A stretch of DNA of 32,039 nt from Anaerolineae bacterium (GCA_023382535.1 JAHDWA010000089.1:1-32039); one strand, 5' to 3'; shown: positions 1 to 8,110, counted from the first letter of the stretch. Numbers and translations: made by a program. Notes: generated from the sequence alone by a model not told the origin.

Positions 1-506
1 TAGGTCATCAGGCCGCCGAAACGCAGCCCCGGCGCGCGGGCGATGATCCGGGCCAAGTCCGCTGCCTCCTGGGGCGACTGTACCCCGCACCGGCCCAGGC
101 CACTGTCAAATTCGACCAGCGTTTCCAGCTCCAGCCCTTCCCGCTGCGCCGCGCCGGACAGCCCGCGCAGGGTGAACTCCGAGTCGGCGGTGACGCTCAG
201 CTTGACCCGGCGGGCCAGGCGCATAAGCCGTTCCAATTTGCTCTCACCAATGATATTATAGGGCAGGAAAATATCTTGAATACCGGCCTGGGCCATCACC
301 TCGGCCTCGCCGATCTTCTGGCAGGTGATCCCCACCGCTCCGGCCTTGAGCTGCAAGTGGGCAATCTCCGGGATTTTGTGGGTTTTGATGTGCGGCCGGT
401 TGGCAATGCCGTGCTCGTCCAAATAACGCTGGAACCTGGCGATATTCGCTTCCAGCTTGTCCAGTTCAACCACCGCTGCCGGTGTTTCGAGTTGATTGAT
501 ATGCAT
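1..506 (-). CDS. D-threonine aldolase / D-serine dehydratase-like PLP protein (partial)
   Basis: Partial gene: the frame stays open to the window edge, leaving 168 N-terminal residues of a protein that is usually about 360-380 long. The fold is the alanine-racemase-type PLP barrel of the D-threonine aldolase/DSD1 family, which cleaves or deaminates beta-hydroxy D-amino acids. The visible hallmark is RPHIKTHK near residue 37-44, whose first lysine carries PLP in this family. It is followed by a conserved GITCQKIGEAEVM stretch and by EFDSGLGRCGV. The ATG at 504-506 has a GAGGAG ribosome site 8 bases upstream. It lies last in the long minus-strand gene run, 120 bases after the RraA-like gene, and that gap carries an inverted repeat. 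The exact substrate (D-Thr, D-Ser, 3-hydroxy-Asp) cannot be read from this part. Confidence 0.85.
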   Translation of the reverse strand, partial: MHINQLETPAAVVELDKLEANIARFQRYLDEHGIANRPHIKTHKIPEIAHLQLKAGAVGITCQKIGEAEVMAQAGIQDIFLPYNIIGESKLERLMRLARRVKLSVTADSEFTLRGLSGAAQREGLELETLVEFDSGLGRCGVQSPQEAADLARIIARAPGLRFGGLMT

Positions 507-532
507 GAGTTTACTCCTCAGAAAATAGTTAG

Positions 533-573
533 CAGTAATCAGTGAGCAGTGAACGGTTGAGTACTGATTACTG
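533..573. repeat. Inverted repeat of the CAGTAATCAGT family
   Basis: Two perfect 11-base arms, CAGTAATCAGT (533-543) and ACTGATTACTG (563-573), flank a 19-base spacer made of related words. Copies of the same word occur at 10112-10135 and near 18780-18800. It lies between the RraA-like gene and the partial aldolase gene and could form a hairpin in the transcript. No T-tract follows, so I do not call it a terminator. Confidence 0.75.
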
Positions 574-626
574 ACAACTGATCACTTTCATTCTTGGCGA
601 TGTGTCAAAGGTTGGGGAACACTTCT

Positions 627-1286
627 TTATAAAATCCCGTACTTTTCAAACGCCTCCGCCGCCAGCATGCCCTTTTCCAGTTCGATTTTGATCACCTTTT
701 CGGCGCGGGCTTTTTCCAGGCTGGCGCTGAAAACTTCGGCTTCAACCGCCCGGGGCACGACGACCACCCCATCAATATCGCCGATGACCATATCGCCGGG
801 CTGGATGCGCACCCCGCCGATCTCCACGTCAATGCGGTAGTCAATCACCCGGCCGCGCCCCTTCTGGTCCTGGGCAAAACGGCCGACGCAGAAAACGGGA
901 AACTCCATCGCCAGAATGCCCTGAGTGTCCCGCACGTAGCCGTTGAGCAAGGCCCCGGTCGCCCCGCGCGCCCTGGCCGCGGTAGACATCAACTCGCCCC
1001 ACATGGCATAACGGGCCGATGCACCGCTGGCGACATAGATTTCACCGGGCTTTAGGTCGTCCAGCGCGGCAAACATCAGACCGTACGAGTCCTTGGTATC
1101 AAAAACATTGGCTTCCAGCACCGGCATCGCCCGTCCGACCAGCAACATGTGGGGGTCCAGCGGTTGAATTTCCGGCGGGAGAAACTGGTTGGTATAGCCG
1201 TGGTCATCCAGAATATCGCCAATCACGGCGGTATACAATTCCGCCCGCAACAGGGCCATCAGCTCTTCATCATTTTGCCATTCCAT
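627..1286 (-). CDS. RraA-like / HMG-CHA aldolase family protein
   Basis: 219 residues, close to the usual length of the RraA-like family, which includes 4-hydroxy-4-methyl-2-oxoglutarate aldolases and the RNase E inhibitor RraA. The C-terminal signature GDMVIGDIDGVVVVP (164-178) and the central GALLNGYVRD (111-120) are diagnostic. The Arg-Asp pair (R119-D120) of the active site is present, but the acidic residue expected three positions after the Asp in metal-dependent aldolases is Gly123. The start ATG has GTGAGGA 7 bases upstream. The gene lies 33 bases after the M19 dipeptidase gene and is likely co-transcribed with it. In sugar-acid clusters such proteins are retro-aldolases or oxaloacetate decarboxylases; here the role is open. 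Confidence 0.85.
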   Translation of the reverse strand: MEWQNDEELMALLRAELYTAVIGDILDDHGYTNQFLPPEIQPLDPHMLLVGRAMPVLEANVFDTKDSYGLMFAALDDLKPGEIYVASGASARYAMWGELMSTAARARGATGALLNGYVRDTQGILAMEFPVFCVGRFAQDQKGRGRVIDYRIDVEIGGVRIQPGDMVIGDIDGVVVVPRAVEAEVFSASLEKARAEKVIKIELEKGMLAAEAFEKYGIL

Positions 1287-1319
1287 GAATAGTCCTCACT
1301 TTGATTAATGATTCCGATT

Positions 1320-2411
1320 TCAGGCGACTTCTTCGCCGCCCCAGCTTTGGCGCAGCAAACGCAGCCAGTTGCCGTGCATAATCGCGGCGATGTCTTCCTC
1401 TTGATACCCCCGGTCGGCCAGCAGGCCGGGCAGCTTTTGTAAATCGGCAATCGTGTCCAGATCAGAGGGTGACTGGTCCCGGCCAAATCCCCCGTCGAGG
1501 TCTGTGCCGATAGCCGCGTGGCGAGCATTGCCGGCCAACTGGCAGACATAATCAATATGATCCACCACGTTTGACATGGTAATCTGGACGTTGCTGCTCT
1601 GGCCGATGATCCAACCCGGCTGGAGCATCCAGGTGTCAAAGGCGGCACCGATCACCCCATCCCGCTCAAAAATGGCCTTGAGCTGGTCATCGGCAAACTG
1701 GCGCTGGTGCGGTACGAGGCTGCGGCAGTTGTTATGGCTGGCCAGCACCGGGCCGTTGTAGGCTTCGATGGCCTGCCAGAAAGCCTGGTCTGAAAAGTGG
1801 GTCAAATCTAGGATCATACCCAGCCACTCCATTTTGGCCAACAAGTCTAGACCAAACTCAGTCAGACCCTCTTCGGTGCTGGTGCCGCCGGCATAGCGCC
1901 CAGGGCCATAATGGGCCGGCCCGACCACCCGCAACCCCAGCTCCCACCACTCCGGCAAATCATCGGGAACCAGGATCGAGTCAGCACTTTCCATGCTGAT
2001 GACAAAGCCAAGCGGCGGTAAGGCCGCGGTCAGGTCACCCGTTTGGTCCCAAGTTTCCCACTCGTCCATGTGATCGTCCAGTTCCACCTGGTTCGTAATG
2101 ATCCGCACATAACCGGCCCGTTCCAGGGCGCGATAGTAGGCCAGTTGGCCCTGGGCAATACCAAACGCCTGGGCCGGGGAAGCGTAATCAATGTGCGGCG
2201 ACGGCCTGCCGGTCGAGCGGACCAGCAGCGTGGCGAAACAAAGCGCCACCCGCCCCTGGGCCAACTCAGGCAGGGCCACCGTTCCTTGCGCCCGCCCTTC
2301 GCCCCGGGTCCGGTTCTCCTGCGTCCGGATGGTATAAACCGAAGCCAATAAATTCCGATTCCACTGCAAAGCATTCCAGCCCAGATCAAGATGCGCGTCA
2401 ATGATAAGCAT
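1320..2411 (-). CDS. Membrane dipeptidase family protein (peptidase M19)
   Basis: 363 residues, near the usual size of M19 (renal dipeptidase-like) zinc hydrolases. All metal ligand positions of the family can be assigned: H7 and D9 in DAHLD, bridging E141 in ISMES, H205 in LDLTHFS, H226 in ASHNNC and D304 in IGTDLDG. No signal peptide is visible, so it is probably cytoplasmic despite the family name. Family members hydrolyse dipeptides, and many accept a D-residue at the C-terminal side, which fits a cluster that also encodes a D-aminoacylase. An AAAGGA ribosome site lies 10 bases before the ATG. A run of GGAAGG-type repeats sits just upstream, between this gene and the M24 gene. Confidence 0.93.
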   Translation of the reverse strand: MLIIDAHLDLGWNALQWNRNLLASVYTIRTQENRTRGEGRAQGTVALPELAQGRVALCFATLLVRSTGRPSPHIDYASPAQAFGIAQGQLAYYRALERAGYVRIITNQVELDDHMDEWETWDQTGDLTAALPPLGFVISMESADSILVPDDLPEWWELGLRVVGPAHYGPGRYAGGTSTEEGLTEFGLDLLAKMEWLGMILDLTHFSDQAFWQAIEAYNGPVLASHNNCRSLVPHQRQFADDQLKAIFERDGVIGAAFDTWMLQPGWIIGQSSNVQITMSNVVDHIDYVCQLAGNARHAAIGTDLDGGFGRDQSPSDLDTIADLQKLPGLLADRGYQEEDIAAIMHGNWLRLLRQSWGGEEVA

Positions 2412-2432
2412 TTAAGTTCATTCCTTTCTATT

Positions 2433-2487
2433 GTTGGAAGGCTGGAAGGTTGGAAGGCTGGAAAGTTACCAACCTTCCAATCTTCCC
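2433..2487. repeat. GGAAGGTT/GGAAGGCT repeat with inverted arm
   Basis: Short words TTGGAAGGCT and GGAAGGTT are repeated in tandem from 2435 to 2463, and the complementary AACCTTCCAA follows at 2471-2480, so the run can fold back on itself. It fills most of the 79-base gap between the M24 and M19 genes. Its text-like tandem pattern resembles the other intergenic repeat families in this window. Confidence 0.6.
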
Positions 2488-2490
2488 CCA

Positions 2491-3627
2491 TCACGGCAAA
2501 CTCTTATCGTGCTTGGTCAACACCTCAGCCTCAGAGGCGGTAACGAGCAGCGCATCTTCCAGGCGCACGCTTGTTTCACCCGGCAGATAAATACCCGGCT
2601 CCAGCATGACGACCATGCCCTCCTGGAGTCTTTCCTCATTATAGGGTACGATGCGGGGCGCTTCGTGGCCGATCACGCCAATACCATGCCCGCTGTGGTG
2701 CGGGTAGACCGGATAGCCCGCAGCGGCGATAAACTGGCGGAGTTTCTGGTCAATCTCTCTGGCTACCGCGCCCGGCCGCACCAGCGAGATGCCAAACTCC
2801 AGGGCTTCTTGCACCGTGCGGTGCATAGCCGCCTGCTGTGACGTCGGCTCGCCGGCGTAATAGGTGGCGCAGCCGTCGCTCCAATAGCCATACAAAATGG
2901 TGCTGAGGTCCACAATCAACGAGTCGTGCGGCCTGATCTCATAGTCCAGCGGCCAGCCGCCGATATTGTTCTGCCGGTAGCCGACCACGCAGTCGTTGCC
3001 CAGCGGGACTCGCCGCCCGGCCGCCTGCTGGACGGCGCTGTGAATCTCGGTCCACACATCAATTTCCCGTTTCCCTGCAGCCACCGCCCGCCGCGCCGCC
3101 GCCTGCCCGATATCGGCCAGGGCGAAATTCTCACGCAGCTTGGCCAGTTCCTCGCCGGTTTTTATCATGCGCAGCGGCTCCAGCCAGCCGTCCACCGGTA
3201 CAAAATCGGCCCCACCGGGCAGAGTCTCGCGCACCACCCCTAAAAAATAAGCCGGCACGTCGCGCTCTTCAACGCCAACCTTGCCGCTCCTGGATTTTCC
3301 CATCACCTGGCGCAAGGCAGCAGTCAAATGATCGGTCCCGGCCAGCGGCTGCTCGATGGTATAACCCAGGTGGGTGATGACGGCTCCATCCGCCTGCCCG
3401 TCAAAGGCGGCTGTATCGGCGGCATAGGCATCCACCACCAGCAAGGTAAAATGCCCATCCTCGTACCAGACCAGCGGCGGGCCGCCGGCGAAGAAGTTGG
3501 AGCCGACCTGCACCGGCGGAGCAAAGCCGGTCAACCACTTGACGGTATAAGGATTGGCCAAAAGCGCCCGCTCGATCCCCCTGGATTTGAAATAGGCATG
3601 AGCGCGCTGGCGTTGTTCTTGATGCAT
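2491..3627 (-). CDS. M24 family metallopeptidase (Xaa-Pro aminopeptidase/creatinase-like)
   Basis: 378 residues with the two-domain layout of the family: a creatinase-like N-terminal domain (about 1-150) and a pita-bread metallopeptidase domain (about 160-378). The five metal ligands are visible: D240 and D251, spaced D-x10-D in VDLSTILYGYWSD; H314 in HSGHGIG; E343 in LEPGIY; and E357 in VRLEDAL. It is therefore probably an active dimetal peptidase and not a creatinase, which lacks metal. The role is likely removal of an N-terminal residue before proline, or cleavage of a related imide or amide. A GAAGGAGA ribosome site precedes the ATG. It sits among three other hydrolases (M19, M20, D-aminoacylase) in the same run. 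Confidence 0.92.
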   Translation of the reverse strand: MHQEQRQRAHAYFKSRGIERALLANPYTVKWLTGFAPPVQVGSNFFAGGPPLVWYEDGHFTLLVVDAYAADTAAFDGQADGAVITHLGYTIEQPLAGTDHLTAALRQVMGKSRSGKVGVEERDVPAYFLGVVRETLPGGADFVPVDGWLEPLRMIKTGEELAKLRENFALADIGQAAARRAVAAGKREIDVWTEIHSAVQQAAGRRVPLGNDCVVGYRQNNIGGWPLDYEIRPHDSLIVDLSTILYGYWSDGCATYYAGEPTSQQAAMHRTVQEALEFGISLVRPGAVAREIDQKLRQFIAAAGYPVYPHHSGHGIGVIGHEAPRIVPYNEERLQEGMVVMLEPGIYLPGETSVRLEDALLVTASEAEVLTKHDKSLP

Positions 3628-3647
3628 GGATTTTGGTCTCCTTCAAT

Positions 3648-3714
3648 AAACCACAGATTACACAAATTTCACAGAAAAAGTAAAAATCCGGGTAATAGGT
3701 GAAATTTGTGGTTT
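3648..3714. repeat. Inverted repeat of the AACCACAGATTACAC family
   Basis: The left part 3648-3672 reads as a chain of CACAGATT/CACAAATTT words, and the right arm GTGAAATTTGTGGTTT (3699-3714) is its complement apart from an insertion. It fills the gap between the SDR and M24 genes. Chains of ACACAGATT are a known kind of dispersed bacterial intergenic repeat. Confidence 0.65.
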
Positions 3715-3737
3715 AAAGTTTTCAGGTCGAATTGTGA

Positions 3738-4532
3738 TTAAGCCTGGTCGGGCCTGCGCACACCCAGCGTAAAACCGCCGTCAATACGCAGAGCCGTGCC
3801 GGTAATATAATCGGCGTCGTCGCTGGCCAGGAAGACGGCGGCCCGGCCAATATCGCGCGGGGTGCCCATACGTCCCCAGGGAATAAGCTTGGCTCCCGCC
3901 TCCAGTTCCTCGGCGGAGGCCAGTTTGCGCTCGCCCGGCGTATCAATCCAGCCCGGATTAATGACATTGACGTTGACCCGGTATGGGGCCAGCTCGGCTG
4001 CTAACGTCCGGCCCAGGTGGTTGATGGCTGCCTTGGCCATGTTGTACGGTGCGCTCGTCGGCAGGGGAATTTCGGACAGGACGGAACCAATGATGATAAT
4101 TTTTCCGCCGAACTGTCCCTGGTTGGCCCGAGCGACCATCTGCCGAGCCGCCATCTGGCAGGTGTGGAAGACCCCAAACTGGCTCACTTCCAGGGTCCGC
4201 AGCACGTGCTCCCACTGAGCTTCGACCACCCATTCGCGGATGGTCACGGCAGCATTAGCGATCACAATATCAATCTGCCCGAAGTGAGCCACACCGGCCG
4301 CAAACATGGCCGCCATCTGCTCTCGATTGGAAACATCGGCGTACTGAACCAGCGCCCGGCGGCCCAGCCCCTCGATGGCAGCAGCTGTCTCGCGGGCATC
4401 GTACTCGCCGGTTGGCGGCAGATCGTTGACCACGACATCCGCGCCCTCTTCGGCCAGGCACAGGGCAATCCCCTGGCCGATGCCCCGCGCTGCCCCCGTG
4501 ACCAGGGCTACTTTCCCCTCAACCCGCTTCAC
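3738..4532 (-). CDS. SDR family NAD(P)-dependent oxidoreductase
   Basis: 264 residues, a classical short-chain dehydrogenase. The cofactor motif TGAARGIGQG (12-21), D66 in ADV, the NAA motif (93-95), and the catalytic Ser150, Tyr163 and Lys167 (YNMAK) are all present. The C-terminal ITGTALRIDGG is typical. Asp37 after the second beta strand favours NAD over NADP (inference). It would oxidise a hydroxyl of a sugar, polyol or hydroxy acid, but the substrate is not readable. The start is GTG (4530-4532) with AAGGGG 7 bases upstream; an ATG just upstream runs into a stop. A promoter-like pair lies so close that the mRNA could also be nearly leaderless. Confidence 0.93.
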   Translation of the reverse strand: MKRVEGKVALVTGAARGIGQGIALCLAEEGADVVVNDLPPTGEYDARETAAAIEGLGRRALVQYADVSNREQMAAMFAAGVAHFGQIDIVIANAAVTIREWVVEAQWEHVLRTLEVSQFGVFHTCQMAARQMVARANQGQFGGKIIIIGSVLSEIPLPTSAPYNMAKAAINHLGRTLAAELAPYRVNVNVINPGWIDTPGERKLASAEELEAGAKLIPWGRMGTPRDIGRAAVFLASDDADYITGTALRIDGGFTLGVRRPDQA

Positions 4533-4545
4533 TTATTGACCCCTT

Positions 4546-4573
4546 ATCATAATGCACGATAACCGACTTTCAA
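4546..4573 (-). promoter_or_regulatory. Possible sigma-70 promoter before the SDR gene
   Basis: On the minus strand TTGAAA (4573-4568) and TATGAT (4551-4546) are 16 bases apart, each one base from consensus. Transcription would begin at about 4539, leaving roughly 7 nt before the GTG and cutting off the ribosome site. It is either a leaderless internal promoter or chance. Confidence 0.3.
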
Positions 4574-4625
4574 ATTCTGCGGAAAGGAATGCAAAAGTGC
4601 ACTTCTCCTAGACTTTTATACAGCC

Positions 4626-5765
4626 TCACTTGGCCCCAACAAGTTTCAACGCTTCCTCTAACTTCTGTAAAAACAATTCCACATCGGCCATTGTATTGTA
4701 GCCATGCAGCGACACACGCAGGCGGCCGGCGTGGGCCATAAGGTGAACATTCTGGCTGTGCAGGTAACGCTGGATTTCTTCGGAAGCCGGGTGACGAAAG
4801 GCGAGGATCCCCGCCAGCGCGTCCGGCTCTTGCGGCGTCAGCAGCTCAACGGGCAGCCGGGCCAGACCTTCCAGGCAGGCCAGCACCAGCGGCCGCGCCG
4901 CCGCATCAATCGCTTTGACGCCCACCCTCTGAATATACTCTAACGCTGCCCGAATGGCATAAAGCGCCGGATAGTTCGGCATGCCGACCGTAAAACTGGC
5001 CGCCCCCGGCAGGCTGACCGCCCCCTCAAAGCGCTGAGGGCCAAAGGCGTCCTGCAAATTGAACCAGCCGCCCGCCGGCACGGTCCATTCCTGTATTCGT
5101 TCCGCCGGCACCCCCACCAGGCCACCGCCGTGGCAGGCCAGAATCCATTTGTGGGTGCTGCTGACAATCAAATCAACTCCAGCCAGGTGCAGGGGGATGC
5201 GGCCCAGGGCCTGGGTTACGTCGAGAGCGAGCAAAGCCGGGGAATGACGGCGCACCGCCGCCACAACTTCTGCCAGCGGAATCATAAAGCCGTTGAAAAA
5301 GCTGACCAGCGAAACCGTCACCAGCCGCGTGGCCGGCCCCAGCAGAGGGACCAAATCTTCAACCCACAAGCCCCCGCCGCGCGCGCGCCACACTTTGACG
5401 GTGGCCGGGCAGGTGGGCTGCAGCCAGGGAGTCGCTCCCGCCGGAAAATCGAGGTCGTTGATGACAACTTCATCGCCGGGCTGCAATTGCAGGGCCAGCG
5501 CCGCCAGGTTGTAGGCTTCGGAGCTGCAAGAGCTGAGACCGATTTCGGCGGGGGTCAGGCCGTAGAGTTGGGCTGTCAGCGCCTTGACCGCCTCTCGCTG
5601 GGCCTGATGCCGCTCCCGGCCATCCATACCCAGTTGGTGGTCATAAAAATATTGCTGCAACGCCTCGCCAACCACCAGCGGGGGAATACCTTCAGCGGCA
5701 GTGTTGAGGTAAGTTATGCCTTCAAGCGAGGGGAAGGCTTCGCGGCGGGTTTGATCGGTTAACAT
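4626..5765 (-). CDS. Class V aminotransferase-fold PLP enzyme
   Basis: 379 residues, the usual length for the class V family (cysteine desulfurase, isopenicillin N epimerase, kynureninase-like). D182 and Q185 in LALDVTQALG and the PLP lysine K206 in VSSTHKW are visible, and the N-terminal YLNTAAEGIPP is typical of the epimerase/desulfurase-like branch. No desulfurase active-site Cys loop is evident near residue 330, so cysteine desulfuration is less likely than transamination, epimerisation or beta-elimination. Epimerisation of an amino acid centre would suit the D-amino-acid families nearby (inference). The ATG has GAGGA 5 bases upstream. A G/C-rich inverted repeat separates it from the preceding Gfo/Idh gene. 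Confidence 0.88.
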   Translation of the reverse strand: MLTDQTRREAFPSLEGITYLNTAAEGIPPLVVGEALQQYFYDHQLGMDGRERHQAQREAVKALTAQLYGLTPAEIGLSSCSSEAYNLAALALQLQPGDEVVINDLDFPAGATPWLQPTCPATVKVWRARGGGLWVEDLVPLLGPATRLVTVSLVSFFNGFMIPLAEVVAAVRRHSPALLALDVTQALGRIPLHLAGVDLIVSSTHKWILACHGGGLVGVPAERIQEWTVPAGGWFNLQDAFGPQRFEGAVSLPGAASFTVGMPNYPALYAIRAALEYIQRVGVKAIDAAARPLVLACLEGLARLPVELLTPQEPDALAGILAFRHPASEEIQRYLHSQNVHLMAHAGRLRVSLHGYNTMADVELFLQKLEEALKLVGAK

Positions 5766-5779
5766 CTCGTTCCTCGTAA

Positions 5780-5820
5780 GACCCCCTCCCCGAATCGGGG
5801 GAGGGGTTGGGGAGGGGGTC
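5780..5820. repeat. G/C-rich inverted repeat (GACCCCCTCCCC family)
   Basis: Perfect 12-base arms GACCCCCTCCCC (5780-5791) and GGGGAGGGGGTC (5809-5820). A nested CCCCGAATCGGGG sits inside. Related copies are at 7371-7411 (inside a gene), 17671-17710 and 22760-22811. It would form a very stable stem between the Gfo/Idh and aminotransferase genes. Confidence 0.8.
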
Positions 5821-5854
5821 CGCTTTTCATTACCAACGGTGTATCACTGTGTTA

Positions 5855-6898
5855 CTAAATTTGCTCATCGAAGTCATTAGAGGCGGCTGAGGCTTCCAAC
5901 TGCTCCAGCCAGCTCTGAATCCGCAGGGCATCGGCATACCGCGCTCCGAGGGGCGGCTCGACCTGACCACGAACAACCCGGCAGAAGTGGCGCAGTTCCT
6001 CGGCCAGCCAGCCGGACGAGGCCATGAGGTCGGCGTAGACAGCCAGCGACAGCGGCCATTCGGCCCGCTCGCTCCAAATTTCCAGCGGCTGCGGATTCAG
6101 CCGCAACTGGGCCGCCCAGCCCTGCCCAAAAAGCTCGATCCGGTCGAAGCCATCGCTGCTCATCCCCGGCGGCGTCAGGTAGGAGGCGGTCAGCGACCCC
6201 CAGACGCCGCCGGGCCACTCCAGCTCGGCTCGCGCCAGGTCAAAACCACCGCCCTCCCGCGGGTGCAGGCGACCCCAAAGACGGACCGGTTCTTCTCCAC
6301 CCGTTAGGGCAAAGGCCAGGTACAAATCATGGACCATCAACAGGCGAAAGGGCGTTTCCTGATAAAGCTCCCAGGTTGTGCTGGGTCGGTGACGCACCAG
6401 GTGAAAGTGGATCAGCCGCCCGCGCTGGCGCACTTCTTGCAGCAGGCGACGGAACTCGGCGGCAAAGAGCAAGATGTGGCCCAGCATCACCCGCTCCGGA
6501 TGGGCGGCGACCAGCGGTTCCAGCCGCTGCGCTGCGGCCAGGCTTTCGGCCAGGGGTTTTTCGATCAACACGTGAGCGCCGCCGGCCAGAATTTGCTCGG
6601 CCAGGGGCACGTGGGACTCGGTCCGGGTGGCAATGACCCAGGCATCGGCCTCGACCTCGGCCAGGGCGGCCGCGAGGCTGGTCCAGCCGGGTGTCCCGGG
6701 CAACTGCTGGTACAGTTCGGCCAGCGCCGTTTCCCGTGAGTCCACCAGGGCGACCAGTTCCGCTTCGGCCAGACCGGCCAGGGTCAGGGCATGCAGCCGG
6801 CCAAAACTGCCCAAACCCACCACCCCCATACGGATTTTCGATTTTTGACCTGTGCCCCGATCACGGGTATTTTGGATTTTCGATTTTTGAAGTTCCAT
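5855..6898 (-). CDS. Gfo/Idh/MocA family oxidoreductase
   Basis: About 347 residues. The Rossmann motif GVVGLGSFGRLHA and the EKP motif (VLIEKPL), with a later HD-containing helix (MVHDLYLAF), mark the Gfo/Idh/MocA family of NAD(P)-dependent sugar, inositol or amino-sugar dehydrogenases. The start is uncertain. The frame reaches back to a TTG at 6913, with ATGs at 6898 and 6829, and none has a clear ribosome site. The stretch between those two ATGs is made of two 17-base direct repeats, so the encoded QKSKI...QKSKIR segment is repeat-derived. Homologues usually begin a few residues before GVVGLG. It lies upstream of the aminotransferase gene and after the M20 peptidase gene in the same run. 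Confidence 0.87.
   Translation of the reverse strand: MELQKSKIQNTRDRGTGQKSKIRMGVVGLGSFGRLHALTLAGLAEAELVALVDSRETALAELYQQLPGTPGWTSLAAALAEVEADAWVIATRTESHVPLAEQILAGGAHVLIEKPLAESLAAAQRLEPLVAAHPERVMLGHILLFAAEFRRLLQEVRQRGRLIHFHLVRHRPSTTWELYQETPFRLLMVHDLYLAFALTGGEEPVRLWGRLHPREGGGFDLARAELEWPGGVWGSLTASYLTPPGMSSDGFDRIELFGQGWAAQLRLNPQPLEIWSERAEWPLSLAVYADLMASSGWLAEELRHFCRVVRGQVEPPLGARYADALRIQSWLEQLEASAASNDFDEQI
6832..6890. repeat. Direct repeat GGATTTTCGATTTTTGA at a gene start
   Basis: Two identical 17-base copies (6832-6848 and 6874-6890) are separated by 25 bases. They overlap the 5' end of the Gfo/Idh gene and supply its repetitive Lys/Ser-rich leader. A related word occurs at 15103-15125. It looks like a dispersed intergenic repeat that landed on a start site. 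Confidence 0.75.
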
Positions 6899-6935
6899 TT
6901 CGGCCGTAAACAATCCAAAATCTCAAACTAGCAAG

Positions 6936-8096
6936 CTAAACTTGAAGCCCCCACCATTTAGCATAGATCTCGGCCATTTTTTCCAACTCGACGATAGTGA
7001 CCCACTCCTCGCTGCCATGAGCCTGGTCAATGGAACCCGGCCCGATGACTACGCACTCGCGGGCCAGGCCGCCGTAAGCCGAGGCATTGGTCCCGTAAGG
7101 CACAACCGCCGGCGCCCGGCCCGACCATGCGGCCAGTTGGCGCAGCCAGGGCGTATCGGGCGGCTGCAGAAAAGCTTCGACGGCCAGGCCGGTGGTCGTC
7201 TTCACCGGCAGCGGGCAGGCTTGCCGGGCCACTTCTTGCAGCGCTGCGGCTACCTCCCACGATTTCTCGCCGTCTACGATACGGCGGTCAATAAAAAGCT
7301 CGCATGACTCCGGCACGACATTTTCGCCGATACCGCCGTGGATGATGGTCACGCTAAGTGTGGGCGGGCCAAGACCCCCTCCCCGGCCCTCCCCCTTAAA
7401 GGGGGCAAAGGTTTGAAGGCGTTGGTGTTCCTCGTCCAGGGCGAGGATGAGCCGGGCGGCGGCGGTGATGGCGTTCTGGCCCAATTCCGGCTGGGAGGAG
7501 TGCGTGGATTTACCCTGCACTTCAAATCCCATGCGGAGCGCTCCCTTGTGGCCGTAAACCGGCCCGCACAGGGTCGGTTCGGCTACGGCCAGTTGGTCCA
7601 GCGGCAGGCCCTGCTGGCGCACCCACTCGGCGAAAGCCACCGCCCCTTGACCGCGCATCTCTTCATCCATTGTCACGGCGATGAGCAGGTTGGTTGGCGG
7701 AGTCTGCCCGGCCTGGTGCATCGCTTCGAGCAGGGCCATGACAACTGCCAGTGAGGCTTTGGTATCCACCGCGCCCCGGCCATACACCCGGCCCGCCTCA
7801 ATTAGCCCGCTGAACGGGTCGCCCAGCATCTGCTCGACGCCGACGGTGTCCATGTGGACATCTACCGCCAGCCAGCGATCAGCCTTTCCCCGCCAGAGGC
7901 CGTAAATATTAGGGCGATTGGGCAGCACCTCGTGCCGGTGAACTTCCCCGCCAAACGCCTGAAACCAGGCCGTCACTTCGGCGGCCAGACGCGCCTCGCC
8001 GGGGACACCGGCGCGCGGCCCGGCCTGCTCGGGCGAGACGCTGGGAATTTGCACCAGCCGGCTGAGCCACTCGGCCAGTTGTTGTCCTGTGACCAT
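6936..8096 (-). CDS. M20 family peptidase (ArgE/DapE/carboxypeptidase-like)
   Basis: 386 residues. The dimetal site is complete: H81 and D83 in HMD, D111 in YGRGAVDTKA, the catalytic pair E145-E146 in MDEEM, E173 in AEPT and H360 in QAHGSEE. The dimerisation-domain His199 (STHSS) is also present. The family removes an acyl or peptide group from amino acids (acetylornithine, succinyl-DAP, dipeptides), so it may work beside the D-aminoacylase. Residues 229-244, just before the conserved GPPTLSV segment, are encoded by a G/C-rich palindromic repeat that is found elsewhere between genes. The start lies 14 bases after the RidA stop with only a weak AGGT ribosome site, which suggests translational coupling. 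Confidence 0.92.
   Translation of the reverse strand: MVTGQQLAEWLSRLVQIPSVSPEQAGPRAGVPGEARLAAEVTAWFQAFGGEVHRHEVLPNRPNIYGLWRGKADRWLAVDVHMDTVGVEQMLGDPFSGLIEAGRVYGRGAVDTKASLAVVMALLEAMHQAGQTPPTNLLIAVTMDEEMRGQGAVAFAEWVRQQGLPLDQLAVAEPTLCGPVYGHKGALRMGFEVQGKSTHSSQPELGQNAITAAARLILALDEEHQRLQTFAPFKGEGRGGGLGPPTLSVTIIHGGIGENVVPESCELFIDRRIVDGEKSWEVAAALQEVARQACPLPVKTTTGLAVEAFLQPPDTPWLRQLAAWSGRAPAVVPYGTNASAYGGLARECVVIGPGSIDQAHGSEEWVTIVELEKMAEIYAKWWGLQV
7371..7411. repeat. G/C-rich palindromic repeat inside the M20 gene
   Basis: The segment contains GACCCCCTCCCC (7373-7384), the same word as the 5780 repeat arm, and the palindrome CCCCCTTAAAGGGGG (7391-7405). It is read in frame as a Gly-rich stretch at about residues 229-242 of the M20 peptidase and breaks neither the frame nor the catalytic motifs. 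Confidence 0.75.
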
Positions 8097-8110
8097 TTTG
8101 ACCTGCGGCC

